From: Bacteroidota bacterium
GTDB lineage: Bacteria; Bacteroidota; Bacteroidia; Flavobacteriales_E; Vicingaceae
Direction: 5' to 3'
Assembly (NCBI GenBank): GCA_016183805.1
Contig: JACPDX010000013.1
Location: 124,001-188,000, forward strand
DNA length: 64,000 nucleotides
Shown: piece by piece, positions 1 to 10,000 of the stretch
Position numbering within the stretch: position 1 is the first letter of the stretch
Layout: each line of letters begins with the position of its first letter
Translations under genes and position numbers: made by a program
Notes under the pieces: model-generated
Told to the model about the DNA's origin: nothing
Seen by the model: only the letters and a program-made list of their open reading frames with translations
The model's database searches: none

Positions 1-17
1 GGTTTATTAAACACTAC

Positions 18-2186
18 ATGTCAAAACACAAAAAAAAACCAAACTCTGGTGGTTTCAAAGCCAACTTGATACAACAAATTATCACTATTTTTGATAAAAA
101 TCCTACTCAAACCTTTAACTACAAGCAACTTAGTCAAGCCTTTGGCTTTTCGGATATTGCTAACAAAAAACTAGTAACCATTGTTTTGGAAGAACTCACG
201 AATCAAGGAAAGTTACGTGAACTAAAAAGAGGTTCTTACAAACTGAATTCATCCAAAGCATTAATTGAAGGAACTGTTGACATGACTGCCAGAGGTGCTG
301 CTTATGTAATTGTTCCAGATAGTGACCAAGATATTTATATCGATCCAAAAAATACCGGAAACGCTTTGCATGGCGACAAGGTAAAAGTGAATGTTTTTTA
401 CAGTAAAACCAATAAAAAACCAGAAGGTGAAATTATTGAAGTAACCGAACGTGCCAAAACCGAGTTCGTTGGAATTGTAGAAAAATCGAAAAACTTTGCT
501 TTTATAGTTACCAGCGATCAACGAATGCCAGTCGATATTTTTGTCCCTTTAGATAAAATGAAAGGAGCTAAAAATGGCGAAAAAGTGGTGGCTAAAATCA
601 CCGAATGGCCCGCCGATAAAAAAAATCCGTTTGGTATCATTACCCAAGTGTTGGGTATGCCCGGTGAACACGATACTGAAATGCACGCCATTTTAGCGGA
701 ATATGGTTTACCTTACGAATTCCCTGAAAAAGTGGAGCAAGATGCTACAAAATTGAACATCGAAATTGATGTGAAAGAAATTAAAAAACGTAGAGATTTT
801 AGAGCGGTAACAACTTTTACGATTGACCCAGCAGATGCCAAAGATTTTGATGATGCTTTGTCCATCAAGAAATTGGCAAACGGCAATTGGGAAATCGGTA
901 TTCATATTGCTGATGTTTCACACTACGTTGTACCAGGAACACTGCTCGACAAGGAAGCTTTAAACAGAGCAACTTCTGTTTATTTGGTGGATAGAGTTGT
1001 ACCTATGTTGCCCGAAGTATTGTCAAACAATGCATGTTCATTACGACCCCAAGAAACCAAATTGTGTTTTTCGGCAGTATTTGAACTCACCGAAGAAGCA
1101 GAACTTAAAAACGAATGGTTTGGGCGAACAGTAATTTTTTCTGATCGAAGATTTTCGTACGAAGAAGCTCAAGAACGTATAGAAACCAAAGAAGGAGATT
1201 TTGCTGAAGAAATTTTGCAAATGGATAAATTGGCCAAGATTTTACGAAAAGAACGTTTTAAAAAGGGTTCGATTGCTTTTGATAGAATTGAAGTAAAATT
1301 CAATTTAGATGAACATGGAAATCCTGTAGGAATATTTTTTAAAGAAAGCAAAGACTCCAACAAACTGATTGAAGAGTTTATGTTGCTTGCCAACAAAAAA
1401 GTTGCCGAATTTATTGGAAAACCATCCAAAAACAAAGCAGCTAAAACGTTTGTTTACCGTATTCACGATGAACCAAATCAAGAAAAGTTGCTTACACTTT
1501 CGAACTTTGTAAAAACATTTGGATACAAACTGGAAATTGATCAGGCAAATGTTACCAAATCGTTAAATGCATTAATGGCAGACGTACATGGTAAAGCAGA
1601 AGAAAATTTGATTGAACAGTTGGCGATAAGAACCATGGCAAAAGCCACCTATTCGACTCATAATATTGGTCATTATGGGTTGTCTTTTCCATTTTATTCG
1701 CATTTTACATCACCCATTCGTCGTTATCCTGATGTTATTGCTCACCGTTTGTTACAGCATTATTTAGATGGCGGGGCATCTGTAAACGAAGAAGAAATTG
1801 AGGAGCAATGTAAACATTCATCAAAAATGGAAATTTTGGCTTCTGAGGCTGAAAGAGCATCTATCAAATACAAACAGGTTGAATATTTACAAGATAAAAT
1901 TGGCGAAGAATACGATGGTTTTATTTCCGGAGTAAGTGAGTGGGGAATTTATGTGGAGATTATGAGTGGTATGTGTGAAGGAATGGTAAAACTACGTGAT
2001 ATGGACGACGATTTTTACAGTTTCGATCCCGATAATTATTGTGCTGTTGGCAGAAAAAAAGGAAAAACTTACCGAATGGGCGATGAAGTTCGCATCATGG
2101 TAAAAAGAGCCGATTTAGCTCGTAAACAACTTGATTTTGTGTTGGTTGACGAAGAAAGTTTTTGGGGAGGAATAAATAGAAAATAA
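18..2186 (+). CDS. rnr: Ribonuclease R
   Basis: A 3'-to-5' exoribonuclease of the RNase II/RNB family that degrades structured RNA in the cytoplasm. The 722 residues show an N-terminal winged-helix/cold-shock part (about 1-240), the RNB catalytic domain with the acidic motif TIDPADAKDFDDALSI near residue 275, whose aspartates bind Mg2+, and a C-terminal S1 domain (about 635-715, starting EEYDGFISGVSEWGIYVE). The lysine-rich N-terminus MSKHKKKPN is usual for RNase R. Length fits the family. kdsB follows 15 bases downstream on the same strand, so the two may be cotranscribed. No disruption is visible. Confidence 0.96.
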   Translation: MSKHKKKPNSGGFKANLIQQIITIFDKNPTQTFNYKQLSQAFGFSDIANKKLVTIVLEELTNQGKLRELKRGSYKLNSSKALIEGTVDMTARGAAYVIVPDSDQDIYIDPKNTGNALHGDKVKVNVFYSKTNKKPEGEIIEVTERAKTEFVGIVEKSKNFAFIVTSDQRMPVDIFVPLDKMKGAKNGEKVVAKITEWPADKKNPFGIITQVLGMPGEHDTEMHAILAEYGLPYEFPEKVEQDATKLNIEIDVKEIKKRRDFRAVTTFTIDPADAKDFDDALSIKKLANGNWEIGIHIADVSHYVVPGTLLDKEALNRATSVYLVDRVVPMLPEVLSNNACSLRPQETKLCFSAVFELTEEAELKNEWFGRTVIFSDRRFSYEEAQERIETKEGDFAEEILQMDKLAKILRKERFKKGSIAFDRIEVKFNLDEHGNPVGIFFKESKDSNKLIEEFMLLANKKVAEFIGKPSKNKAAKTFVYRIHDEPNQEKLLTLSNFVKTFGYKLEIDQANVTKSLNALMADVHGKAEENLIEQLAIRTMAKATYSTHNIGHYGLSFPFYSHFTSPIRRYPDVIAHRLLQHYLDGGASVNEEEIEEQCKHSSKMEILASEAERASIKYKQVEYLQDKIGEEYDGFISGVSEWGIYVEIMSGMCEGMVKLRDMDDDFYSFDPDNYCAVGRKKGKTYRMGDEVRIMVKRADLARKQLDFVLVDEESFWGGINRK

Positions 2187-2201
2187 TTTTTATCATATAA
2201 A

Positions 2202-2930
2202 ATGAAAATTTTAGGCATCATTCCAGCTCGTTTTGGCTCTACTCGTTTTCCCGGAAAACCGTTGGTAGATATTGATGGGAAAACCATGATACAACGTGTT
2301 TACGAACAAGCCAAAAGTTGTACCTCTTTAACTGATGTGATTGTTGCCACCGACGACGAACGCATTTTTAATGAAGTAATTCGTTTTGGCGGAAAAGTAA
2401 TAATAACCTCAACATCACACCAAAGTGGTACCGACCGTTGTTCAGAAGTGGTAAATAAATTAAATGAACAATATGATGTCGTTATTAATATCCAAGGCGA
2501 CGAACCATATATCGACCCCAAACAAATAACCCAATTGTGTAATTGTTTTTTGGATGAAAAAACTCAAATTGCTACTTTGGTAAAGCGTATTACCGACCCA
2601 ACAGAATTGTTTAATGAAAACAAAGTTAAAGTAACTTTTAGTAAAAATCATTTTGCGATTTATTTTAGTAGAAATGCCATTCCATTTTTTAGGGGTGAAG
2701 CCCATGAAGATTGGCTAAAAAAACACCTATACTTTAAACATTTAGGTATTTATGGTTACAAAACTGAAATATTAAAAGAAATAACTGCTCTAAAACCATC
2801 AACGTTAGAATTAGCTGAAGGATTAGAACAATTGCGATGGCTCGAAAATGGCTACAACATAAAAATTGCAGAAACTGAATTGGAAGCTATTTCTATTGAT
2901 ACTCCTGAAGATGTGGCAAACCTGAAGTAG
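2202..2930 (+). CDS. kdsB: 3-deoxy-manno-octulosonate cytidylyltransferase (CMP-Kdo synthetase)
   Basis: Activates Kdo with CTP to give CMP-Kdo, the donor for the inner core of lipopolysaccharide; cytoplasmic. Diagnostic motifs are IPARFGSTRFPGKPL at the N-terminus (nucleotide binding), VIVATDDERI, INIQGDEPYID (metal and CTP site) and KHLGIYGYK in the C-terminal half. The 242 residues match the usual length of about 245. It closely follows rnr, and two LPS-type glycosyltransferases lie 2.3 kb downstream, consistent with envelope synthesis in this part of the chromosome. The start ATG is the first in the frame and aligns with the family N-terminus. Confidence 0.96.
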   Translation: MKILGIIPARFGSTRFPGKPLVDIDGKTMIQRVYEQAKSCTSLTDVIVATDDERIFNEVIRFGGKVIITSTSHQSGTDRCSEVVNKLNEQYDVVINIQGDEPYIDPKQITQLCNCFLDEKTQIATLVKRITDPTELFNENKVKVTFSKNHFAIYFSRNAIPFFRGEAHEDWLKKHLYFKHLGIYGYKTEILKEITALKPSTLELAEGLEQLRWLENGYNIKIAETELEAISIDTPEDVANLK

Positions 2931-2961
2931 TTATTTGTTCACTATTCATAATTTTCAATTC

Positions 2962-2989
2962 ACAAATAACCAGTAACAAATAACCAGTA
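2962..2989 (+). repeat. Tandem 14-bp repeat just before a start codon
   Basis: The 14-base unit ACAAATAACCAGTA occurs twice without a gap and is followed by ACC and the ATG of the histidine kinase gene at 2994. It belongs to a class of word-like intergenic repeats seen at several other junctions of this window (for example 47891-47924). Confidence 0.8.
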
Positions 2990-2993
2990 ACCA

Positions 2994-4043
2994 ATGAAAA
3001 ACCTTACACCAAAAGGAATTGCCTTGCGACTATCTCTAATTGTAGCGTTTGCTGTAACTATCCTTGTTTTTTTATCCGAGTATTTTTCTGAATCCATTCA
3101 CTTCCTCTCTTTGTTTCTAGTGTTTTCATCCTCTTTGATTATTTCTTATTTTGGATTTTTAATAGCCATAGAGGAATTTATTTACAAAAAAATTAAACTG
3201 ATTTATAGAACTATTCACAATTTAAAACTTAAAAAAGACGATGCTCTTGCTGAGTTTAGTTTAGGTAAGGATATTATTAGTCAGGTTAGTGATGAAGTGA
3301 TTGATTGGGATAAAAAAAATCAATTGGAAATTGAACGATTAAAAGACATGGAATCGTACCGAAGAGAGTTTGTTGGTAATGTTTCGCACGAGTTAAAAAC
3401 ACCTATTTTTAACATACAGGGTTATTTATTAACCTTATTAGAAGGCGGACTTTACGACGAAAAGATTAATGTAGATTATCTGGAAAGAGCCAACAAAAGT
3501 GTCGACAGAATGATTGCTTTGATAGAAGACCTGGATATCATCAGCAAACTAGAATCTGGAATTCTTGAAATGAACCTAAAAAAAATAAACATTATTGATT
3601 TAACAAAGGAAGTTGTTTCCTCCTTAGAACTAAAAGCACAAGAAAAAAAAATAAATATTACCATACAAAACACCCTTAACAAGCCTGTTTGGGTATTAGC
3701 AGATGCCGAAAAAATTAGTCAGGTTTTGGTAAATTTAATGGTCAATTCCATAAAATATGGGAAAGAAGGCGGCGAAACCAAAATTAAGTTTTACGACATG
3801 GACGAAAATATTTTAATCGAAGTTGCTGATAACGGACAAGGTATTGAAGAAAAACACCACAAACGATTGTTTGAGCGTTTTTATCGAACCGATAGAGGAA
3901 GGGCCAGAGATTCCGGTGGAACAGGTTTAGGATTGGCAATTGTTAAGCACATTATCGAAGCTCACCACCAAACTATAAACTTAAGAAGTACGGTTGATGT
4001 TGGCTCTACTTTTTCGTTTACACTTAAAAAGGCAAAACAATAA
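2994..4043 (+). CDS. PhoR-like sensor histidine kinase
   Basis: A membrane sensor kinase of the OmpR-partner class. Two adjoining hydrophobic segments (about 10-28 and 36-60) form an N-terminal membrane hairpin with almost no periplasmic domain, as in PhoR of this phylum. Then come a short linker, a HisKA domain with the phosphoacceptor His near residue 132 in NVSHELKTP, and a HATPase domain with N box LMVNSIKYG, G1 box VADNGQGIE, and G2 box SGGTGLGLAIVKHI. The 349-residue length is typical. No response regulator gene is adjacent. The phosphate genes 28 kb away make a PhoR role attractive, but that is inference; other OmpR-type kinases look similar. Confidence 0.85.
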   Translation: MKNLTPKGIALRLSLIVAFAVTILVFLSEYFSESIHFLSLFLVFSSSLIISYFGFLIAIEEFIYKKIKLIYRTIHNLKLKKDDALAEFSLGKDIISQVSDEVIDWDKKNQLEIERLKDMESYRREFVGNVSHELKTPIFNIQGYLLTLLEGGLYDEKINVDYLERANKSVDRMIALIEDLDIISKLESGILEMNLKKINIIDLTKEVVSSLELKAQEKKINITIQNTLNKPVWVLADAEKISQVLVNLMVNSIKYGKEGGETKIKFYDMDENILIEVADNGQGIEEKHHKRLFERFYRTDRGRARDSGGTGLGLAIVKHIIEAHHQTINLRSTVDVGSTFSFTLKKAKQ

Positions 4044-4140
4044 AATAATTCATTTTTTAACTACATTTGATTAAAAGTTAGAAGATTTCAACTTCTGTCC
4101 TCCCCTAATAACATCGGGGGTCGGTCTTCAAACTAAAACC
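4044..4140 (+). repeat. Intergenic spacer with short imperfect hairpins
   Basis: The spacer between the kinase and the PAS protein holds AGAAG-N7-CTTCT and a C4/G4-5 hairpin in CCCCTAATAACATCGGGGG. These could end the upstream transcript, although neither is followed by a clear T run. The wording resembles spacers elsewhere in the window. Confidence 0.4.
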
Positions 4141-5037
4141 ATGAATCTAAATATTTTTAATAGCGGCGATAAAAGCTCTTTTGCTAAAAAAAGCAGAAGT
4201 ATGGCTAAAGTATTGGCTTTAGGAGCTGGGTCTTTAGCAGTAGTGTTCAGTTTATTTATTTGTTTTTATTTTACTTCGAGCAACTTTATTATAGGTCTTT
4301 CTATTTTTTTACCCTTCATTTATTTTGCAGAATATCTGTTAAGTTTTTCGAAAATCACCAATCAACAGCTTTATAAAATCATCTTTTATGTTTTTATTTT
4401 TACTTCGTATGTTTTGTTATATATCGCATATCAATTTTCATTTAACAGCGAATTTATTATCATCATGTTGGTTATTTATAACATTATTTTAATTGCTCTA
4501 CCAACCCCAAAACAAGTACTCATTTATTTTGGAATAGTATTTATTCCGCTAGAAATTGTTTTGCTTTTTTCTACCATTTCTTTAGGATTTGCTTTATTAA
4601 TAACACTATCTTTTGGATATGTTTTTGCTTTGAGTTATGTTATTTCGCTGCAAAAGAAAAGTTTAAACAAACGCAGCCATCAAAATGCCGAAATTTTAAA
4701 AGCTTTAGTTAACAATTCCAAAGATGCCATTTTTTTAGTAGATTTTTTTTCAAAAGAAATATGGGACGCCAATGAAAAATCGAAAGAAATTTTTGGGATT
4801 TCTGACATCAATGAAATCTTAAATAAAAAATATTATACTTTATTTTTAGATGAAGAATTTATCAATTTAAACAGAAATGAAATTACACAACAATTAGCTC
4901 AAATTGGGTATTATCAAACCAATGTTTTATTTAAACGAAACGATAAAACCGAATTCTTAGGAAACTTTATGATTTCCCCTTTTAAAGCTGCAAAAAATAA
5001 TTATTATTTAATACAAATAAATCCAGTAACCAAATAA
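4141..5037 (+). CDS. Membrane protein with C-terminal PAS domain
   Basis: The specific function is not recognised. About six hydrophobic segments fill residues 20-175. A soluble C-terminal part (about 185-298) begins EILKALVNNSKDAIFLVDFFSKEIWDAN in pieces typical of a PAS fold, the sensor module that usually precedes a kinase. Here the protein stops right after the PAS fold with no HisKA, GGDEF or other output domain. The reading frame looks complete, with no downstream continuation in the following 180 bases. It could be a signalling adaptor, or a multi-sensor kinase that lost its catalytic half. It lies alone between the PhoR-like kinase and the glycosyltransferase pair, in the same direction. 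Confidence 0.7.
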   Translation: MNLNIFNSGDKSSFAKKSRSMAKVLALGAGSLAVVFSLFICFYFTSSNFIIGLSIFLPFIYFAEYLLSFSKITNQQLYKIIFYVFIFTSYVLLYIAYQFSFNSEFIIIMLVIYNIILIALPTPKQVLIYFGIVFIPLEIVLLFSTISLGFALLITLSFGYVFALSYVISLQKKSLNKRSHQNAEILKALVNNSKDAIFLVDFFSKEIWDANEKSKEIFGISDINEILNKKYYTLFLDEEFINLNRNEITQQLAQIGYYQTNVLFKRNDKTEFLGNFMISPFKAAKNNYYLIQINPVTK

Positions 5038-5212
5038 GTATAACACTCCTTTTTGTTTTTCTATGGTTCTACTTGTGATAAATTTCATTTCTCAGTCTTC
5101 AATTTTCAACTTTAAATTCACATAAAACCAGTGACCAGTGGCTTAATAACTAATGGCCAATCTCAAATCGTAAATCGTCAATCAAAAATTTCTAATCTCT
5201 AATTTCTAATCA

Positions 5213-5220
5213 TAAATTTG
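5213..5220 (+). promoter_or_regulatory. -7 promoter element TAAATTTG, 4 nt before the ATG
   Basis: TAAATTTG matches the Bacteroidota -7 consensus TAnnTTTG exactly and ends only four bases before the ATG of the glycosyltransferase at 5225. If used, the transcript would start at or next to the A of the start codon. No TTG is found at the right -33 distance, so confidence is limited. The preceding 5100-5210 is filled with word-like repeats (CAGTGACCAGTGGC; AATCGTAAATCGTCAATC). Confidence 0.4.
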
Positions 5221-5224
5221 TACC

Positions 5225-5983
5225 ATGCAAATTCAACTATCGGTTGTCATTATCACTTTTAATGAAGAAAAAAACATTGAACGATGTTTAACTTCGATTA
5301 AGGCTATTGCCGATGAAATTGTAGTGGTCGATTCGTTTTCAACCGACAAAACCAAAGAAATTTGTTCAAAACACAATGTTTTGTTTGTTCAAAGAAAATG
5401 GGAAGGATATTCAAAAACCAAAAATTTTGCCAACAGTCAAGCCAAAAACAATTGGATTTTATCACTTGATGCCGACGAAGCATTGTCGCCCAAACTTTCC
5501 GATGCTATATTACTCCTAAAACAAAACTTAGCGTTTTCTTTTTGCAGTTTTAATCGACTTACCAATTATTGTGGAACATGGATAAAACACGGTGGCTGGT
5601 ATCCCGATTCAAAAATCAGAATTTTTGATAAAACCATAGCCAGTTGGGTAGGCGAAATACATGAGGAATTAAGTTTTTCTACTCCTGTAAATATAAAACA
5701 TTTACAAGGCGATTGTTTACATTACAGCTATTATTCTGTTGAGCAACATTATACCCAAGTCGAAAAATATACAGATATAGCAGCTAACGACTTATTTATT
5801 AAAAACAAATCGGTTAGTTTTATAAAACTATACTTTAGTCCTGTAGTTAAATTCTTTCGAGATTATTTTTTGAAATTGGGTTTTTTGGATGGTTATAGCG
5901 GATTTAAAATTGCTAAAATTTCTGCTTATGCCACCTATCTAAAATACGCTAAACTAAAACAATTATCTTCCAAAAGTGAATAA
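5225..5983 (+). CDS. Family 2 glycosyltransferase, LPS-core type (WaaE/KdtX-like)
   Basis: A GT-A fold inverting transferase acting at the cytoplasmic face of the inner membrane, probably adding a sugar to the lipopolysaccharide core. It shows the GT2 start LSVVIITFNEEKNIERCL, the nucleotide-binding VVVDSFSTDKT, and the metal-binding LSLDADE near residue 85. The pattern SKTKNFA plus GGWYPDSKIRIF (about 120-140) is characteristic of the WaaE/KdtX subgroup. The 252-residue length fits. Its 3' end overlaps the next glycosyltransferase by 8 bases, so they are translationally coupled and likely work on the same glycan. Acceptor and sugar are not readable from sequence. Confidence 0.88.
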   Translation: MQIQLSVVIITFNEEKNIERCLTSIKAIADEIVVVDSFSTDKTKEICSKHNVLFVQRKWEGYSKTKNFANSQAKNNWILSLDADEALSPKLSDAILLLKQNLAFSFCSFNRLTNYCGTWIKHGGWYPDSKIRIFDKTIASWVGEIHEELSFSTPVNIKHLQGDCLHYSYYSVEQHYTQVEKYTDIAANDLFIKNKSVSFIKLYFSPVVKFFRDYFLKLGFLDGYSGFKIAKISAYATYLKYAKLKQLSSKSE

Positions 5984-6974
5984 TAAAACCATTATCATAA
6001 GCCGAACTGATAGCATTGGTGATGTCGTATTAACCTTACCAATGGCTGGAGTAATTAAAAAATATTACCCTAGTTCAAAAATTATTTTTTTAGGAAAAAC
6101 GTACACCAAGCCAGTGGTGGAAATGAGCAAGTTTGTTGATGAATTTATCAATTGGGATGAACTACAAAAAGCTCCAAATGCAATAGAGGTTTTAAGAAAT
6201 TTAAAAGCAGATGTTTTTATTCATGTTTTCCCAAACAAAGCTATTGCCAGATTGATAAAAGCAACCAAAATACCTTTACGAATAGGCACTTTTGGAAGGC
6301 TGCACCACATTCTTACTTGTAATAAAAAGGTGTTATTTTCTCGCAAAAAATCCGATTTACACGAAAGTCAACTCAATTTAAAGTTATTATCACCTCTTGG
6401 TATAACACAACATTTTGAATTAAATGAATTGGCAACACTTTATGGTTTTGAAAAAAAACCATCGCTGAAGCCAGAGTTACAACATTTAATTGATCCGAAT
6501 CGTTTTAACCTAATCCTTCATCCGAAATCAAAAGGAAGTGCCAAAGAATGGGGGTTGGATAACTATTTAGAATTAACTAATTTATTACCAAAAAATCAAT
6601 TCAAAATTTTTATTTCAGGAACAGCGGAGGAAGGGAATTTGATTGGAAACACATTTGATTTTGATGAAAACGTGGTTTCGCTTATCGGAAAATTAAGTTT
6701 AACCGATTTTATTGCTTTTATTGCCAAAACTGATGGTTTGGTAGCGGCAAGCACTGGTCCGTTACATATTGCCGCTGCTTTAAACAAAAAAGCCATTGGC
6801 TTGTATGCTCCAAAACGCCCAATTCATCCGGGCAGATGGAAACCGGTTGGGCAACATGCTCAAGCCGTTGTTTTTGATGATAATTGTGAACAATGTGCTA
6901 AAGGGTTCGATTGCGGTTGCATCAGTAAAATTGAACCACAAACTATTGTCAATCTACTTTTAAATCAAGATTAA
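5976..6974 (+). CDS. Family 9 glycosyltransferase (heptosyltransferase-like)
   Basis: A GT-B fold transferase of the LPS heptosyltransferase family. The N-terminus IIISRTDSIGDVVLTLPM is the family signature. The C-terminal domain carries the nucleotide-sugar site around LILHPKSKGSAKEWGLDNY and SLIGKLSLTDFIAFIAKTDG, followed by ASTGPLHIAAALNKKAIGLY. The start codon is GTG at 5976, overlapping the end of the upstream gene by 8 bases; no ATG lies between it and the conserved N-terminus. A cysteine cluster (CEQCAKGFDCGC) near the C-terminus is seen in many homologues. The acceptor sugar cannot be stated. Confidence 0.9.
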   Translation: MNNKTIIISRTDSIGDVVLTLPMAGVIKKYYPSSKIIFLGKTYTKPVVEMSKFVDEFINWDELQKAPNAIEVLRNLKADVFIHVFPNKAIARLIKATKIPLRIGTFGRLHHILTCNKKVLFSRKKSDLHESQLNLKLLSPLGITQHFELNELATLYGFEKKPSLKPELQHLIDPNRFNLILHPKSKGSAKEWGLDNYLELTNLLPKNQFKIFISGTAEEGNLIGNTFDFDENVVSLIGKLSLTDFIAFIAKTDGLVAASTGPLHIAAALNKKAIGLYAPKRPIHPGRWKPVGQHAQAVVFDDNCEQCAKGFDCGCISKIEPQTIVNLLLNQD

Positions 6975-7043
6975 CCAACCAATCATAAAAATTCGGAACT
7001 TTATAGGTTAAAACAAACCAAACGATTTTTCGTTTAATGTGTC

Positions 7044-10000
7044 ATGAATAACTATCAAGAGCTAATACATAAACTAGATGCTTTTATTAGAAAGTATTAC
7101 AAAAACCAACTGTTAAAAGGTGGTATTTATGCTATTTCTTTGGTGTTGGCTTCGTTTATTTTTATTACGTCGGTTGAATACTTTGCTCAATTTAATATTT
7201 TAGGTAGAACCATTTTATTTTATTGTTTTTTCCTAATTGTCGCTTATGTTTTAGCCTATTATATTATTTTGCCCATCAGCAAATTGTATAAATTCGGTAA
7301 AATTATTAATCACCAACAAGCCGCCGAAATTATTGGAAGCCATTTTGCCGAGGTAAAAGATAAACTCACCAACGTACTTCAGTTAAAAGATTTAGCATTT
7401 AACCATCCAAACCAATTGATTTTAGCAAGTATCGACCAAAAATCGGCAGAACTAAAACCAGTACCTTTTGTTAATGCGGTCGATTTTAACGAAAACAAAA
7501 AGTACTGGAAAATAGCTTTATTTCCATTGATATTTATGGTTTTAATCTCTGTTTTTTCGCCCGATATTTTTAAAGTGGGAACAAGCCGTTTAGTGAATCA
7601 CAACAGTATTATTAAACCCATAGCACCTTTTGCTTTTAACCTTAAAAATAAAGAGTTAAGCGTTTTAAAAAACAAAGATTTTGTTTTAGAAGTACTGATT
7701 ACTGGGAACCAACTTCCTGATAAAGTTTTTATGAATCAAGATGGGTTAAAAATTACTTTGTCAAAAACCGACAAACGAAACTTTACCTACACCTTTAAAA
7801 ATGTAAATAAACCTGTTAAGTTTAATTTAATTGCTTCTGGTTTCGAATCGGATGAGTATTTATTAAAAGTACTACCTAACCCATTACTAACTAATTTTAA
7901 AGTACAGTTAGATTACCCAAAATATGTGGGTAAACAAAACGAAACTTTAAATAACGTTGGCGATTTCACCATCCCGGAAGGCACAAAAATTAAATGGGAA
8001 TTTTTTACTGAAGATGCCGACAATTTGTTGTTTAGTATTTTAGATACTTCTTTTAAACTTCCTACAAACAATAAAATAGTTTCTTTTAATACCACAGCTA
8101 AACAAAGCACAATATATTCAGTATTACCGTTAAATAATTTTGTTTCGGCATCCGACACCTTAAAATACAATTTTCAAGTAATAAAAGACCAATTTCCAAC
8201 CATTGAAGTAGAAGAAACTACCGATTCGACCAACAACAAACGAATGTATTTTAAAGGGTTGATTAACGATGATTATGGCTTTTCGGGCTTATCATTTTAT
8301 GTTAAAATTATTACCGTTATTGATTCGTTGCCCAATAGAAATGAACCTAAACAGGTGTTTTTACCTTTTAATAAAGTGAATAATGCAGATGAATTTTTTC
8401 ATTTTTGGAACTTGGAAACACTTGATATTTTACCAGGCGATGAAATTGTTTATTATTTTGAAGTGTTCGATAATGATGGTGTAAATGGTAGAAAATCGGC
8501 AAAATCATCCATAAAAACATTAAAAACAAAAACCATTAAGGAATTAGAACAAAACACCGAAAAAAGTAATGAAAGCATTAAAAGTTTGTTGACCGAAAGC
8601 ATTAACGACGCTAAAAAACTTCAAAAAGACTTGAATGATTTAAAGAAAAAATTAACCGATAAAAAAGAATTGGGTTGGGAAGAAAAAAAGAAAATCAAGG
8701 ATTTGCTGGAAAAACAAAAAGAGTTGGAGCAAAAAATAAATGAGTTAACTCAAGAAAACCAGCAAAACAACAATCAACAAAACGAGTTCAAGCAATACAA
8801 CGAAGAAGTGTTAAAAAAACAAGAACAATTGCAAAAACTTTTTGATGAGTTGATGACCGACGAGATGAAAGAAATGATGAAAAAGTTGGAAGAAATGATG
8901 AACAAACTCGATAAAAACATGTTGGGCAACGAACTCGAAAAAATGGATTTATCGAACAAAGATTTAGAAAAAGAATTAGACCGTTCGTTAGAATTATTTA
9001 AACAATTAGAATTTGAACAAAAACTGGAAGATGCTAAAAACAAACTCGAAAAGTTAGCCGATAAACAAGACAAATTAGCTGAAGAAACCGAACAAAAAAA
9101 ATCAACCAATGAGGAGTTGAATACTAAACAAGAGGAGTTGAATAAGGAGTTTGACGATTTAAAAAAGGATTTGGACGAACTAAAAAAGAAAGATGAGGAA
9201 TTAGAGCGTCCGAAAGGAATGGAAGATACCAAAGAAAAACAGGATAACATTTCGGAAGAAATGAAGAAAGGGTCGGAACAAATTAAAGACAATAAAAATA
9301 AAAAAGCTGCCGAAAGTCAAAAAAGTGCTGCCGAAAAAATGGACGAATTAGCTGATGATTTAAAAGCGATGTTGTCCAATTCATCAGAATCGGCAGAGGA
9401 CATGGAATCGTTACGTCAGTTACTCGATAATTTGCTTTACATATCTTTCCAACAAGAAGACTTGATGGAGCAGTTTAAAAGCGTTAAAAATGAAAGTCCC
9501 GATTATGTAAAACTCGTTCAAAAACAAAAAAAGCTAAAAGACGACGCTAAAATGGTGGAAGATTCGTTGTTTGCATTAAGCAAAAGGGTAGTTCAGTTAG
9601 AATCGGCAATAAACAAAGAAATAAGTGCTGTTAATTTTAACATGGAAAAAGCCATTGATTTTATGGCGGAGCGTATAAAACCTATGGCTTCGGCTAAACA
9701 ACAATATGTAATGACTTCTATCAATAATTTAGCCCTTTTATTTGATGAAGCTTTACAACAAATGCAAGAACAAGCCAAGCAAAAGCCGGGAGAGGGAAGT
9801 TGTGATAAACCGGGCGGAAACGGTAAACCAAAACCAGGAGCAGGATCTATGAAAAAACTTCAGGAACAGTTAAATAAACAACTGGAAGATTTGAAAAAAG
9901 CATTGGAAGAAGGCAAAAAACCAGGGCCGAAACCCGGGGAAAAACCGGGAGGACAAAATCCAATGAATATGCCTGGTGGTCAAGGTGGATCAAGCGAATC

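Noticed and set aside
8774-9292. 172-residue serine-rich open frame on the minus strand
   Set aside because: It is the reverse complement of the Glu/Lys-rich coiled coil of the 7044-10406 gene; such frames arise from AAG/GAA-rich codons and have no family features.
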